A stretch of 64,000 bases of DNA from Brachyspira hampsonii 30446 (GTDB lineage Bacteria; Spirochaetota; Brachyspiria; Brachyspirales; Brachyspiraceae). The translations under genes and the position numbers were made by a program. The notes below the pieces were generated by a model. That model ran no database searches. It saw nothing but the letters and a program-made list of their open reading frames with translations, and was not told the origin of the DNA. Shown piece after piece: positions 36,713 through 45,385 of this stretch (position 1 is its first letter; each line of letters begins with the position of its first letter). The stretch lies in contig NZ_JH994110.1 of the NCBI RefSeq assembly GCF_000316195.1, positions 454,728-518,727 on the forward strand, written 5' to 3'.

Positions 36713-36964
36713 TTAATCGTCCCATTCTTGACCTAATAGATTGCCTGCTTTATCAATGTATAATTCCATCATATTATTCATTTTAACTTTATATACATTG
36801 TAATGCTCCATTTCTACTGCCCAAATCTGAGCCTGAGGATAAGTTCTCTTGGCAGTTGCTATTACAGCTTGAGGAACTTGATTAAGAGGCACATACCAAT
36901 CAGCAAATAAAGCTGAAGTGCTTAAAACTGTTAAAGCTGCTAATAAACAAAGTATTTTTTTCAT
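36713..36964 (-). CDS. Secreted PepSY-like protein (copy B)
   Basis: An 83-residue twin of copy A. Even the ~32-bp spacer with its AAAGGAG ribosome site is repeated (36681-36712 resembles 36965-36996), so copies A and B arose by a recent tandem duplication. The domain is the same: signal peptide, DWYVPLNQVPQAVIATAKRT and LYIDKAGNLLGQEWDD. Confidence 0.85.
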   Translation of the reverse strand: MKKILCLLAALTVLSTSALFADWYVPLNQVPQAVIATAKRTYPQAQIWAVEMEHYNVYKVKMNNMMELYIDKAGNLLGQEWDD

Positions 36965-36996
36965 AATATTACTCCTTTTATATAAAATATATTAAA

Positions 36997-37617
36997 TTAA
37001 TCGTCCCATTTTTGACCTAATAACTGACCATTATTGTCTATGTATAATTCCATCATGTTATTTAATTTGATTTCAAATATAGTAAACTGTTTTTCTATTT
37101 TTATAATTTGAGCATTAGGGTAAGTTCTTTTTATTGTGTTCATAACATTAGCAGGAAGTATAGTAGAAGGCATATTTCCATAACATTTCACTTCTTTCCA
37201 ATCTCCATTAGGGAAGAAATCTATTTGAGTACCGTTTTCTAAATATACTTCGATATCGTCCCAATCTCTTTCTATGAAAGTTACTTTCACATTAGCAAAA
37301 TGCTGTTTTATAAAATTCTGAGCATTCTGAGGGATAGAAGATAATTGCACTCCATATCCATATTGTGCCCCTTGACCTCCTTGCTGAGCATAAGGGTCTT
37401 GATAATTATTTTGAGGGTTTGGCTGTACCTGAGGCTGACCATAAGGATCTTGATAGCCTCCTTGTCCTCCTTGCTGTCCATAAGGATCTTGATAACCTCC
37501 TTGTCCTCCGCCTTGACCTTGATTATTGTCATAATATCCATTATATTGAGCAAACAATGAACCTGTAAGCATTGCTGAAACAAAAATTATAGATAAAGCT
37601 TTTTTTATAGTAGTCAT
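36997..37617 (-). CDS. Secreted PepSY-like protein with Gln/Gly/Tyr-rich repeats
   Basis: A 206-residue exported protein and founder of the array. After the signal peptide comes a ~65-residue low-complexity segment built on QGGYQDPYGQ units, then two PepSY-like units: SIPQNAQNFIKQHFANVKVT and the C-terminal LPANVMNTIKRTYPNAQI with LYIDNNGQLLGQKWDD. AGGAGA lies before ATG 37617, and a consensus promoter at 37685-37713 drives the array. The repeat segment may be extended and protease-sensitive, perhaps acting as a tether. Function is unknown. Confidence 0.82.
   Translation of the reverse strand: MTTIKKALSIIFVSAMLTGSLFAQYNGYYDNNQGQGGGQGGYQDPYGQQGGQGGYQDPYGQPQVQPNPQNNYQDPYAQQGGQGAQYGYGVQLSSIPQNAQNFIKQHFANVKVTFIERDWDDIEVYLENGTQIDFFPNGDWKEVKCYGNMPSTILPANVMNTIKRTYPNAQIIKIEKQFTIFEIKLNNMMELYIDNNGQLLGQKWDD
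37439..37516 (-). repeat. Two 39-bp direct repeats inside the PepSY-like gene
   Basis: Two nearly identical 39-bp units (37439-37477 and 37478-37516) encode 13-residue QGGQGGYQDPYGQ-type repeats. A third, more degenerate unit lies near 37381-37410. Confidence 0.75.
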
Positions 37618-37684
37618 AAAATTTCTCCTATTTTTAATTTTGTAAAGACACCCTGATACTAGGTAAATTATCTTTACATTTAGT

Positions 37685-37713
37685 ATTATAGTATAATTTT
37701 AAGATTATGTCAA
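37685..37713 (-). promoter_or_regulatory. Promoter of the PepSY-like array
   Basis: On the minus strand, TTGACA (37713-37708) and TATAAT (37690-37685) are separated by exactly 17 bp, a perfect consensus promoter. Confidence 0.85.
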
Positions 37714-37727
37714 TTAATTTTACTAGT

Positions 37728-37761
37728 TTTTTACTAAAAATTTACATTTTTTTAGTAAAAA
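37728..37761. promoter_or_regulatory. Operator-like 13-bp inverted repeat between divergent promoters
   Basis: TTTTTACTAAAAA (37728-37740) and TTTTTAGTAAAAA (37749-37761) are perfect reverse complements spaced by 8 bp. They lie just upstream of the array promoter, in the divergent region with asd. Confidence 0.45.
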
Positions 37762-37790
37762 TTATAATAAATTCATTGGATTAAACTATA

Positions 37791-37804
37791 AAAACTATAG
37801 TTTT
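37791..37804. promoter_or_regulatory. Perfect palindrome upstream of asd
   Basis: AAAACTATAGTTTT is a perfect 14-bp palindrome, 16 bp upstream of the asd -35 box. It may be a binding site. Confidence 0.35.
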
Positions 37805-37819
37805 ATATGTAAAAAAATC

Positions 37820-37848
37820 TTGATTTTAATGTATAATCAATGTATAAT
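37820..37848 (+). promoter_or_regulatory. Promoter of asd
   Basis: TTGATT (37820-37825), a 17-bp spacer and TATAAT (37843-37848). TGTATAAT is directly repeated at 37830 and 37841. Confidence 0.65.
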
Positions 37849-37886
37849 TAAACGAACAAAAATAAATAATTAATGGTAATACAATT

Positions 37887-38963
37887 ATGAAAAAAGTAAA
37901 TTTATGTTTATTAGGGGCTTCTGGTGCTGTAGGTCAGGAAATGCTTAAAGTATTGGAAGAAAGAAAATTCCCTATCAATGAGTTAAGACTTCTTGGAAAT
38001 AGAGAAGCAGGAAAAAAAGTAAAATTTAACGGAAAAGAATACACAATCGAAAAGACAACTAAAGATTCATTCAAAGATATGGATATAACATTGGTTGCTG
38101 TAGGAGCAGATTTAAGTAAGAAGTTTAGCCCATTAGCAGTAAAAGCAGGAAGCATAATTGTAGATAACAGCAGTGCATTTAGAATGGATAAAAATGTTCC
38201 TTTGGTAGTTCCTGAAGTTAATCCTGAAGATGTTAAACTTCACAAAGGAATAATAGCAAATCCTAACTGTTCTACAATAATAGCTTTAGTAGCATTGGCT
38301 CCGCTTCACAGATTCGGAAAAATTAAAAGAATTATAGCATCTACTTATCAAGCTGTTTCAGGTGCTGGTAAAGAAGGTATGGAAGAATTAGAGCAGCAGA
38401 TTCAAGATTATGTTGCTAAGAAAAAACTTGTTAATAAAACATTCAAATATCAAATAGCATTCAATTTAATTCCTCAAATTGACTCATTTGATAAAAACGG
38501 ATATACTAAAGAAGAATTAAAAATGACTAATGAAGGAAGAAAAATACTTCATGCACCTGATATGAATGTAAGCTGTACATGCGTAAGAGTTCCTGTTATG
38601 AGAAGCCATAGCGAATCTATTACAGTAGAAACTGAGAAAAAAATAACTGCTAAAAAGGCAAGAGAATTATTATCTAAAGCAAAAGGTGTAAAAGTAGTTG
38701 ATGATCCAGAGAAATTTAAATATCCTATGCCTTTAGATACTTCTGATCAAGATTTAATATATGTTGGAAGAATAAGAGACGATATAAGTGCTAAAAACTC
38801 ATTAACATTCTGGTGTGCAGGAGACCAAATAAGAAAAGGAGCTGCTACAAATGCGGTGCAAATAGCTGAGCTTCTTTTACCTGAATTAGAAAAAAAATCT
38901 GATGATTCTGCCAAAAAGAATCCTACTAAAAAATCGGCTGTAAGAAAATCAGCAAAAAAATAA
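37887..38963 (+). CDS. asd: Aspartate-semialdehyde dehydrogenase with a basic C-terminal tail
   Basis: A 358-residue Asd that makes aspartate semialdehyde for lysine/diaminopimelate, threonine and methionine synthesis. NADP-binding GASGAVGQEML, the catalytic Cys in NPNCSTI (near 134), AVSGAGKEG and a late conserved RVPVMRSHSE are all present. The last ~22 residues (from KKSDDSAKK to RKSAKK) are Lys/Ser-rich and not part of the usual enzyme (about 330-340 aa). A clear terminator follows. Diaminopimelate from this route feeds cell-wall synthesis with MraY. Confidence 0.94.
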   Translation: MKKVNLCLLGASGAVGQEMLKVLEERKFPINELRLLGNREAGKKVKFNGKEYTIEKTTKDSFKDMDITLVAVGADLSKKFSPLAVKAGSIIVDNSSAFRMDKNVPLVVPEVNPEDVKLHKGIIANPNCSTIIALVALAPLHRFGKIKRIIASTYQAVSGAGKEGMEELEQQIQDYVAKKKLVNKTFKYQIAFNLIPQIDSFDKNGYTKEELKMTNEGRKILHAPDMNVSCTCVRVPVMRSHSESITVETEKKITAKKARELLSKAKGVKVVDDPEKFKYPMPLDTSDQDLIYVGRIRDDISAKNSLTFWCAGDQIRKGAATNAVQIAELLLPELEKKSDDSAKKNPTKKSAVRKSAKK

Positions 38964-38975
38964 TAAATTAAATAT

Positions 38976-39007
38976 AGAGGCTGTGTATTATACATAGCCT
39001 CTTTTTT
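38976..39007 (+). terminator. Terminator of asd
   Basis: A 12-bp stem (AGAGGCTGTGTA 38976-38987 / TACATAGCCTCT 38991-39002, one G-U) followed by TTTTT. Confidence 0.9.
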
Positions 39008-39250
39008 ATTATAATAAATTAAGTAATTTGTATAGCTATATTATATCTGTTTCAAAAACAATTTAATAAATATTTTTTATATAAGTCTATATTAAAAACA
39101 CAGAATATTATTTATCAAAACTATAAAATTATCTTATATATCTCTCAATTTATATCTAAAATTATACTTTTTTCAAAACTAATTTTTTTATAATTTCGGC
39201 TGTGTGATTTCTAACTATAAGTATTAACAAATTGAGTTTGAATCAAGCTA

Positions 39251-40240
39251 TTAATTATATTTTTCAAGAAGCTGAACTATATCCTTATAATCTTCTAATT
39301 TTGCTAAATCAAGTGCAGTCCTGCCATATTCATCAGTTACAGAAGTATCAGCATTATTTTCTAAAAGTACTTTTGCAGCTTCAAATTGATTAAAACTAGC
39401 AGCCATCATCAAAGCAGTCATTCCAAAATCAGTGGTATAATTAATATCAGCACCATTTTCTAATAACATATTTATTATATTAGTATTCCCTCTATAAGCA
39501 GCATTCATTAAAGGAGTAGAAGATATGTCCGTATGTTCATTTTCTATTTCGCATACTGTATTGGCATCAGCACCTTTCTCAAGTAAAAATTTTACCATCT
39601 CTTCATTATTATAAGTTGAGGCATAAACTAAAGCATTAATGCCGTCATCATCTTTAGCTTCAATGTCAGCACCTTTTTCAATTAAAAGCTCTGCTATAGC
39701 AATATTATGAAGGCTTGCCATAAGAGGAGTAAATCCTGTAAGTTCGGTAGGTAAATTTATATCAGCTCCTAAATCTATAAGTTTACGAACAAGTTCTTCA
39801 TCATACATAGCTTCTGTTAAAGGAGTAGAATATCCCAAAGTTAAATTAACATCGGCATTATTTTCTAATAAATAATTTATAATATCAGTTTGCTTATATT
39901 CTATAGCTTTTATTAAAGGGGTTGACTTGGAATATTCATCTATATCTAAATTATAATTAACATCTAAACTTTTTGATTCAATTAATTTTTTGATTGTTTC
40001 TAAGTCTCCCATTTTTATTAAGTCTATAATCTCTTCATCTGTATATGAAAGAGAGTAATCTGTTAATTCTTCTGTTTGATTTGTATTTATTGAGTTATTA
40101 TTTGTAATTTTTGCTTGTTCTGTTTGATTCGTACTGTCATCTAAATTTATAGCTGCTTTATCTGTATTATTATTGTTTGCTTCTTTTGTATTGCAAGAAA
40201 ATATTATAGTAGAGAGAAAAAGAATTAATAAATATTTCAT
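39251..40240 (-). CDS. Ankyrin-repeat lipoprotein
   Basis: A 329-residue lipoprotein (signal ends IIFSC) with an Asn/Thr-rich linker and then about seven ankyrin repeats (residues ~75-325; for example GFTPLMASLHNIAIAELLIE and GRTALDLAKLEDYKDIVQLL). Ankyrin arrays mediate protein contacts. The lipid anchor places it in the envelope. It is divergent from the ankyrin gene at 40472, with a 231-bp region between them. The partner is unknown. Confidence 0.85.
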   Translation of the reverse strand: MKYLLILFLSTIIFSCNTKEANNNNTDKAAINLDDSTNQTEQAKITNNNSINTNQTEELTDYSLSYTDEEIIDLIKMGDLETIKKLIESKSLDVNYNLDIDEYSKSTPLIKAIEYKQTDIINYLLENNADVNLTLGYSTPLTEAMYDEELVRKLIDLGADINLPTELTGFTPLMASLHNIAIAELLIEKGADIEAKDDDGINALVYASTYNNEEMVKFLLEKGADANTVCEIENEHTDISSTPLMNAAYRGNTNIINMLLENGADINYTTDFGMTALMMAASFNQFEAAKVLLENNADTSVTDEYGRTALDLAKLEDYKDIVQLLEKYN

Positions 40241-40411
40241 AAACGATATTATCCTATAGTCAAGTTTTTATTAGTATATTATATAAATATTTTTTTTCAA
40301 GTTTTCATATTAAATCCATATAGGGTATAATCTTTCGCTTAAAGTATGTTTATAATAATAAAATAATTATAAAATATATAAACTATTTTTATGTTTTAAA
40401 CTATTTAATAG

Positions 40412-40442
40412 TTGACTTTTTATGTATATTTTATATTATAAT
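40412..40442 (+). promoter_or_regulatory. Candidate promoter of the ankyrin gene at 40472
   Basis: TTGACT (40412-40417) and TATAAT (40437-40442). The spacer of 19 bp is long. Confidence 0.4.
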
Positions 40443-40471
40443 ATGTATAAAAATATTGTTAAGGATAGTTT

Positions 40472-41572
40472 ATGAAAATTACTAAAATATTAATAACCAT
40501 AATATTTTCATTAGCTTTATTTAATTCATTTGGTTTCAGTCAATATAATAATGATGAAAAAACGTTAATAGAAGCTTGTAAGAAAGGCGATTTAGAAACG
40601 GCCAAAAAACTAATAAGAACAGGCACTGATGTTAATACAAAAGATGATAAAAGAGTAAGTGCTTTGATGTATGCTGTGAAAAGCGGAAATTTAGATTTGG
40701 TAAAAGAATTAGTAAGATTTGGGGCTGATATAGGATATTATTATGGTTCTTCTGATGACAGAGGTAAAAGTGTAAATATTGATATAGCTTTCTTTGCTAT
40801 CGAAAACGGCAATAATGATATTATCGAATATTTATTAAGCAAGGGAGCTAATCCTAATGATTTTTTATTTTTTGCCATATACAAAAATGATATTAATAGA
40901 GTGAAAGAATTTATAAAAAAAGGAGCTGATGCTAATTATTATCTTCCTTATGCATCTGAAAGAGGTAATGTAGCTATAATGCAGGAACTTATAAAGGCTG
41001 GTGCAGATGATTTTAATAATTCTTTGAGAAGGGCAATATTTGAATATATTTATCAGGAAATAGATAATAGTGAAGCTATAATTGAATTGATAAAAAGAAA
41101 TGCTGATATTAATATGACATTAAGTGTAGATATATCAGAAACTGACAACTATTCATATTATATTCAAGTACCAATATTCTTTTATGCTATACAAACCAAA
41201 AATTATAATATTGTTAAGGCTTTTCTAGATAAAGGTGTAAAACTTGAAGGTACTAATAGGTATAATCAAACTGTGATAATGGCTGCAATAATAACTAATA
41301 ATGCTGATATAGTAAGAGAGATTCTAAAAAAAGATAAAAGTTTATTGGAAGAAGATATTGAAAATGAGACAGTATTAACTTGGGCAATAAAAAATCATAG
41401 AGGTTTTCGTTATAATGATAATTATAGTGTAGATGTAAAAGTTATTGATGCTCTTTTAGAGGCTGGTGCTGATTATAATGCAAAAAATTCTGATGGTAAA
41501 AATGCTTTAATGACAGCAGCTTCCGAAGGCAGAGAAGATATTATTGAGTTATTGGAAAAATATGGTGCTTAA
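40472..41572 (+). CDS. Exported ankyrin-repeat protein
   Basis: A 366-residue protein with an N-terminal signal peptide (IIFSLALFNSFGFSQ) and no lipobox Cys, so it is probably periplasmic or secreted. About ten ankyrin repeats fill the mature chain, including ASEGREDIIELLEKYGA at the very end. It is unlike the divergent lipoprotein neighbour in sequence but similar in fold. The next gene begins 41 bp later without an intervening hairpin, so the two may share a message. Confidence 0.83.
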   Translation: MKITKILITIIFSLALFNSFGFSQYNNDEKTLIEACKKGDLETAKKLIRTGTDVNTKDDKRVSALMYAVKSGNLDLVKELVRFGADIGYYYGSSDDRGKSVNIDIAFFAIENGNNDIIEYLLSKGANPNDFLFFAIYKNDINRVKEFIKKGADANYYLPYASERGNVAIMQELIKAGADDFNNSLRRAIFEYIYQEIDNSEAIIELIKRNADINMTLSVDISETDNYSYYIQVPIFFYAIQTKNYNIVKAFLDKGVKLEGTNRYNQTVIMAAIITNNADIVREILKKDKSLLEEDIENETVLTWAIKNHRGFRYNDNYSVDVKVIDALLEAGADYNAKNSDGKNALMTAASEGREDIIELLEKYGA

Positions 41573-41613
41573 AACTAATAAAAAATTATAAAATATATTT
41601 TAGGAGATTAAAT

Positions 41614-42453
41614 ATGTTATGCAAAAAATGTTTAAAAGAAATTAAAGACGATTCTATATTTTGCAGTTATTGCGGAGTAAAATTGGAAGATATAGAAAAT
41701 ATGTCAGATGTAAAAAGTTCTATTAATGAAGAAGCTAATAGTAATAAAGAGTCCAATATTAACGAAGAAGTTAGTAGTAATAAAGAGTCCAATATTAACG
41801 AACAAGCTAATAGTAATGAACAAGCTAATAATAATGAACAAGCTAATAATAATGAACAGGCTAGTATTAATGAACAGGCTAATAGTAATTTTAGTAATAG
41901 TTTTTATGTTCCAATATCTGGTATAAAATCAAAATTTGATCATGGTTATGAACATATGTTGTTTTCGGCATTTATACTGCCTATTGTTATAATGTTATTA
42001 ATGATGACAATGAATGTTAATTTTCCATTTATAGCTATTGTTGTTCCGTTTATTTTTGTTATTTTAGCTATGAAAATGAATCCAAGAGGAGTTTATATAG
42101 ATGTTAGAGAAGGGCGTTTAGTAAAAAATAATAATGCTAAATTTGGTTTTTTAAAAGATGTTTTATATTTAAAAGAAGTATTTTTTATAGAAGTAAAGAG
42201 TTTTCAAATAGATGCGATACCATTTCCTAAAGGTAATTTTTTTAATGCATTATTAGGAAGCGGTACTTTTTATAAATTCTCATTTTTTAATAAAAATGGA
42301 CATAAAATATTATCTTTATGTGTTTCAAATATAAATGAGAAAAATAAATTATTAGATGCTCTTTCAAAAACATTAGTTTCATTAAATAAAGGTGATGTTA
42401 AAGTAGATATTATTGATTCTGTAAGCAGAGATTTTGATGAATTAGCCAAATAA
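41614..42453 (+). CDS. Zinc-ribbon membrane protein with Asn/Glu-rich repeats
   Basis: A 279-residue protein. The first ~26 residues form a zinc ribbon (CKKCLKEI ... CSYCGVKL). A low-complexity segment of repeated NEQANS/NKESNINEE units (near residues 38-93) follows, then two hydrophobic segments (~112-150), and a soluble C-terminal part resembling a PH-like cytosolic domain. I recognise no named family. AGGAG precedes ATG 41614. The repeat number may vary between strains because the DNA is itself repetitive. Confidence 0.78.
   Translation: MLCKKCLKEIKDDSIFCSYCGVKLEDIENMSDVKSSINEEANSNKESNINEEVSSNKESNINEQANSNEQANNNEQANNNEQASINEQANSNFSNSFYVPISGIKSKFDHGYEHMLFSAFILPIVIMLLMMTMNVNFPFIAIVVPFIFVILAMKMNPRGVYIDVREGRLVKNNNAKFGFLKDVLYLKEVFFIEVKSFQIDAIPFPKGNFFNALLGSGTFYKFSFFNKNGHKILSLCVSNINEKNKLLDALSKTLVSLNKGDVKVDIIDSVSRDFDELAK
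41729..41890 (+). repeat. Tandem repeats in the zinc-ribbon gene
   Basis: Imperfect repeats of AATAGTAATAAAGAGTCCAA-type and AATGAACAAGCTAATAATAA-type units encode the Asn/Glu/Gln segment. They are prone to slippage. Confidence 0.7.
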
Positions 42454-42484
42454 TTTATATAACTTTATAATACTTTATTAAAGA

Positions 42485-42527
42485 AGCATAATGCAATTAA
42501 CTTGTAATTATTGCATTATGCTGTTTT
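42485..42527 (+). terminator. Terminator of the zinc-ribbon gene
   Basis: A 12-bp stem (AGCATAATGCAA 42485-42496 / TTGCATTATGCT 42511-42522) followed by GTTTTTAT. It overlaps an in-frame TTG at 42511, so that codon cannot start the next gene. Confidence 0.85.
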
Positions 42528-42564
42528 TATAGTAAAATACTTTCATTATTTAGGATTTTTAATA

Positions 42565-45075
42565 ATGAAAAAAACAAATAGCAGTATAAAAGATAACAAC
42601 AATTTTGATGAGTGTTTTGAAGAAAGCATAAAAGATAATGTAATATTTTTTCCGATCAGACATCACTCTCCTGCATGCTCATATCATTTGAAGAAAATTT
42701 TTGAGAGTTTTAAGCCTGATGCTGTACTTATAGAGGGACCAAATGACTGTAATGATCTGATGAAGTATATGATTGAAGAAGATACTAAAGCACCATTTTG
42801 TATTTATTCAAGCTATGTTGACGGAAATAATGAGAAATACAGATGCTACTATCCTTTTTTAGATTATTCTCCGGAGTTTACTGCTATAAGAGAATCACTT
42901 AAAAATAATATTCACTGCTGTTTTATAGATATGAATTATGCCTTTATGATAGAGAATTCTATAGACAACTCAGAGCATGAAAAAGAAAGTAATAATAATC
43001 AAGAAAATTCTGAGGAAGTTAATAATAATACAGATGCAAAAAGAAAAAAATTAGTATCAATTTATGATAATGATGATAATAGATTTAATGTTAATGCTTA
43101 TACTGTAGAGCTGACCAAAAAGGCAGGACTTAGAAGTTTTGCAGAGCTTTGGGAGAGAGATTTTGAGATAAATGGTATACATAAAGAAAGTAAAGACTTT
43201 ATAAGAAGTGTTTATGCTTTAGGCTATTATATGCGTTTGATAGAAGATGAAGATTTTGAAACTAGAAATAGAGAATATGTAATGGCTTTAAATGTTAAAG
43301 AGGCATTAGAAAAATATAATAGGGTTTTGGTAGTTACAGGAAGTTTTCATACTAAAGGCATAATAGATAAATTAAAAGAGGATGAAAAAGATAATAAAAA
43401 ATTAAATAAAGAATATAAAAGATTAAAAAAATACATAATTTCAAATACAGCCAACTATTTGATACCATATTCATTTGAAGATGCTGATGCTAGAAGAGGA
43501 TACAGAGCCGGCATAGAGTTTCCGGCATTTTATAATTTGGTTTATAAAGAACTAGAAAATTATATAAATCAAAATAATACCGGTAATATAGGTAATATGT
43601 ATTTAGATGTTGTAATGTCATTTATAATAAAGGCTTCAAATATAGACAGATACAATCATAATGTAAGCATACCAGACTGTATTAATGCTTATTATATGGC
43701 AGTCAATCTTGCTAAATTAAGAGGTAAGTATTCGGCAGGAGTTTATGAGCTTATAGATGCTGCTAAGAGTGCATTTGTTAAGGGTGATATATCTTTGGAG
43801 AACACTAGCAATCTTGATTTGATGCTTAAACTTCTTTCAGGCATGTCAAATGGTCATGTGTCGTCAAAAAGTATAGTTCCTCCTGTTGTAATAGATTTTA
43901 GAAATAAATGCAAAGAATATAAAATAAAAACTAATAAAACAGAAGAAATAGAATCTGCATTAGATATAGTAAAAAATAGAAGTCATTTTGAAAAGAGTAA
44001 ATTTTTTCATAAGATGCAATTTTTGGATACGGGATTTTGCAAATTAGAAAGGGGACCTGACTATGTAAATAAAATTAATAAGAATCTAGCAAGAGAAATT
44101 TGGAAATATGAATATAAAACAGCAGTAGATTCCGTTTTAATAGATAAATCTGTTTATGGTGTAACAATAGAAGAGCTAGCATCAAATTTGATAGTTGAAA
44201 AGCTAAATAGCCGTATAGGAGCTGCAGAGGTTTCAAAACTCTTAATAGAAGCTAATGTTATGGGGATTTACAGCTTTTTTACTGATAACTATAACAAAAT
44301 AGAAGAAACTATACTTAGTGATAATAATTTTGTAAGTCTTTGCTCCTGCCTTAATAATTTATCATATTTAGCTAATATGGAAGCTATTAATAATAATTTA
44401 TCAATAGAGAGGGAATCATTATTTTGTAATTATGATATAATGTCTGTTATAGAGTCTTTGGCCAAACAGGTATTTACGATTGCTGTTATTAATATGGACT
44501 CTATTAAAAATCTGCCTGAAGAGGAGGCATTAAAAAATTCCCATTATATAAAAAATCTATATTCATTTACATTAGAAAATCCTAATTGGTGCGATATAGA
44601 TATTTTTAATAATAAAATAGATTCAATGCTTGATAATACATTCGGAAGTTCTCATATATATGCAGTTTGCCTAGCTTTAAAATATAAATCGGGAAGATTA
44701 ACAGCAGATGAATTTTCTCATATAATATCATCTTTTATGGAATCTTCTGATATAGAATCATCTTCATATTTTTTGAACGGCATACTTTCAGCAGCAAGAG
44801 ATATATTATTCATAAATGAGAATATTATAGAAAGTATAGACTTGGCAATAAAAAAATTAGATGAAGATAAATTTTTAGAGATACTTCCTAATTTTAGATA
44901 TGCCTTTGCCAATTTAAGCCCTATAGAAATAGAGCGTTTATCATATATTATAGCTGATAAATATAATATTAGTAAAAATAAAATATTAATTGATGTTAAT
45001 CTGCCTATAGAAGAAATACAATTAGCTTCCAAGATAGATAATGAAGTTTTTGATTTAATGATTAAAACTTTATAA
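42565..45075 (+). CDS. DUF5682 family protein
   Basis: An 836-residue protein of the DUF5682 family. The N-terminal catalytic-like domain has IRHHSPACSYHL (R32-HHSP), DAVLIEGPNDC, YYPFLDYSPEF and a TGSFHTKG block near 260, similar to the TraB/ChaN/EreA fold. The long C-terminal half is helical. DUF5682 proteins usually cluster with MoxR ATPases and VWA proteins in proposed conflict systems, but none lies next to this gene. A MoxR-type ATPase is about 11 kb away at 30836. Its function has not been established as far as I know. ATG 42565 with TAGGAT eight bases upstream is the start. Confidence 0.83.
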   Translation: MKKTNSSIKDNNNFDECFEESIKDNVIFFPIRHHSPACSYHLKKIFESFKPDAVLIEGPNDCNDLMKYMIEEDTKAPFCIYSSYVDGNNEKYRCYYPFLDYSPEFTAIRESLKNNIHCCFIDMNYAFMIENSIDNSEHEKESNNNQENSEEVNNNTDAKRKKLVSIYDNDDNRFNVNAYTVELTKKAGLRSFAELWERDFEINGIHKESKDFIRSVYALGYYMRLIEDEDFETRNREYVMALNVKEALEKYNRVLVVTGSFHTKGIIDKLKEDEKDNKKLNKEYKRLKKYIISNTANYLIPYSFEDADARRGYRAGIEFPAFYNLVYKELENYINQNNTGNIGNMYLDVVMSFIIKASNIDRYNHNVSIPDCINAYYMAVNLAKLRGKYSAGVYELIDAAKSAFVKGDISLENTSNLDLMLKLLSGMSNGHVSSKSIVPPVVIDFRNKCKEYKIKTNKTEEIESALDIVKNRSHFEKSKFFHKMQFLDTGFCKLERGPDYVNKINKNLAREIWKYEYKTAVDSVLIDKSVYGVTIEELASNLIVEKLNSRIGAAEVSKLLIEANVMGIYSFFTDNYNKIEETILSDNNFVSLCSCLNNLSYLANMEAINNNLSIERESLFCNYDIMSVIESLAKQVFTIAVINMDSIKNLPEEEALKNSHYIKNLYSFTLENPNWCDIDIFNNKIDSMLDNTFGSSHIYAVCLALKYKSGRLTADEFSHIISSFMESSDIESSSYFLNGILSAARDILFINENIIESIDLAIKKLDEDKFLEILPNFRYAFANLSPIEIERLSYIIADKYNISKNKILIDVNLPIEEIQLASKIDNEVFDLMIKTL

Positions 45076-45385
45076 AAAATCATAAAAATGAACATATTAA
45101 TATTAAATTTGTATTATATGTATAAATTACTTTAATAATTCATAGTCATTTATTTATATTTCTTATTTATTAATAAAAAATATAAATAAAAGTATTGTAA
45201 GTGTAGTTTACAATATTATAATTTTATTGTTATAAATTTATAAAGATATTAGGAACTATTTTTAAATTTATTCGTCTAATAATACGAATTTTATATGGAA
45301 ACTTGATATTTTCTATTCTAAGTTTATAATATGAAGATTTATTACTAAACTTTATAATATGATAAATTGATATTAGGAGCATGTG
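45076..45385. other. Intergenic region upstream of the efflux operon
   Basis: About 310 bp. It holds an operator-like palindrome over a promoter at 45193-45222 and two direct repeats of TATAATATGA near 45325 and 45352. No gene was seen. Confidence 0.5.
45193..45222 (+). promoter_or_regulatory. Promoter with overlapping operator-like palindrome for the efflux operon
   Basis: TATTGTAA (45193-45200) and TTACAATA (45208-45215) are exact reverse complements separated by 7 bp. They overlap a -35-like TTGTAA (45195-45200) and lie just before TATAAT (45217-45222), spaced 16 bp. A repressor bound here would block the promoter, as TetR- and MarR-type repressors do for efflux genes. Confidence 0.5.

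Noticed and set aside
37308-37583. Alternative-frame ORFs over the PepSY-like gene (both strands)
   Set aside because: They are shadows created by the 39-bp repeats. The exported frame with AGGAGA and a signal peptide is the real one.
39049-39250. A possible decayed copy of the 301-bp MITE (CTGTTTCAAAAACAATT ... ATTGAGTTTGAATCAAGC)
   Set aside because: Similarity to the terminal repeat is too weak to separate from AT-rich background.
42511-42564. TTG 42511 as start of the DUF5682 gene
   Set aside because: It lies in the upstream terminator stem, and ATG 42565 has a ribosome site.
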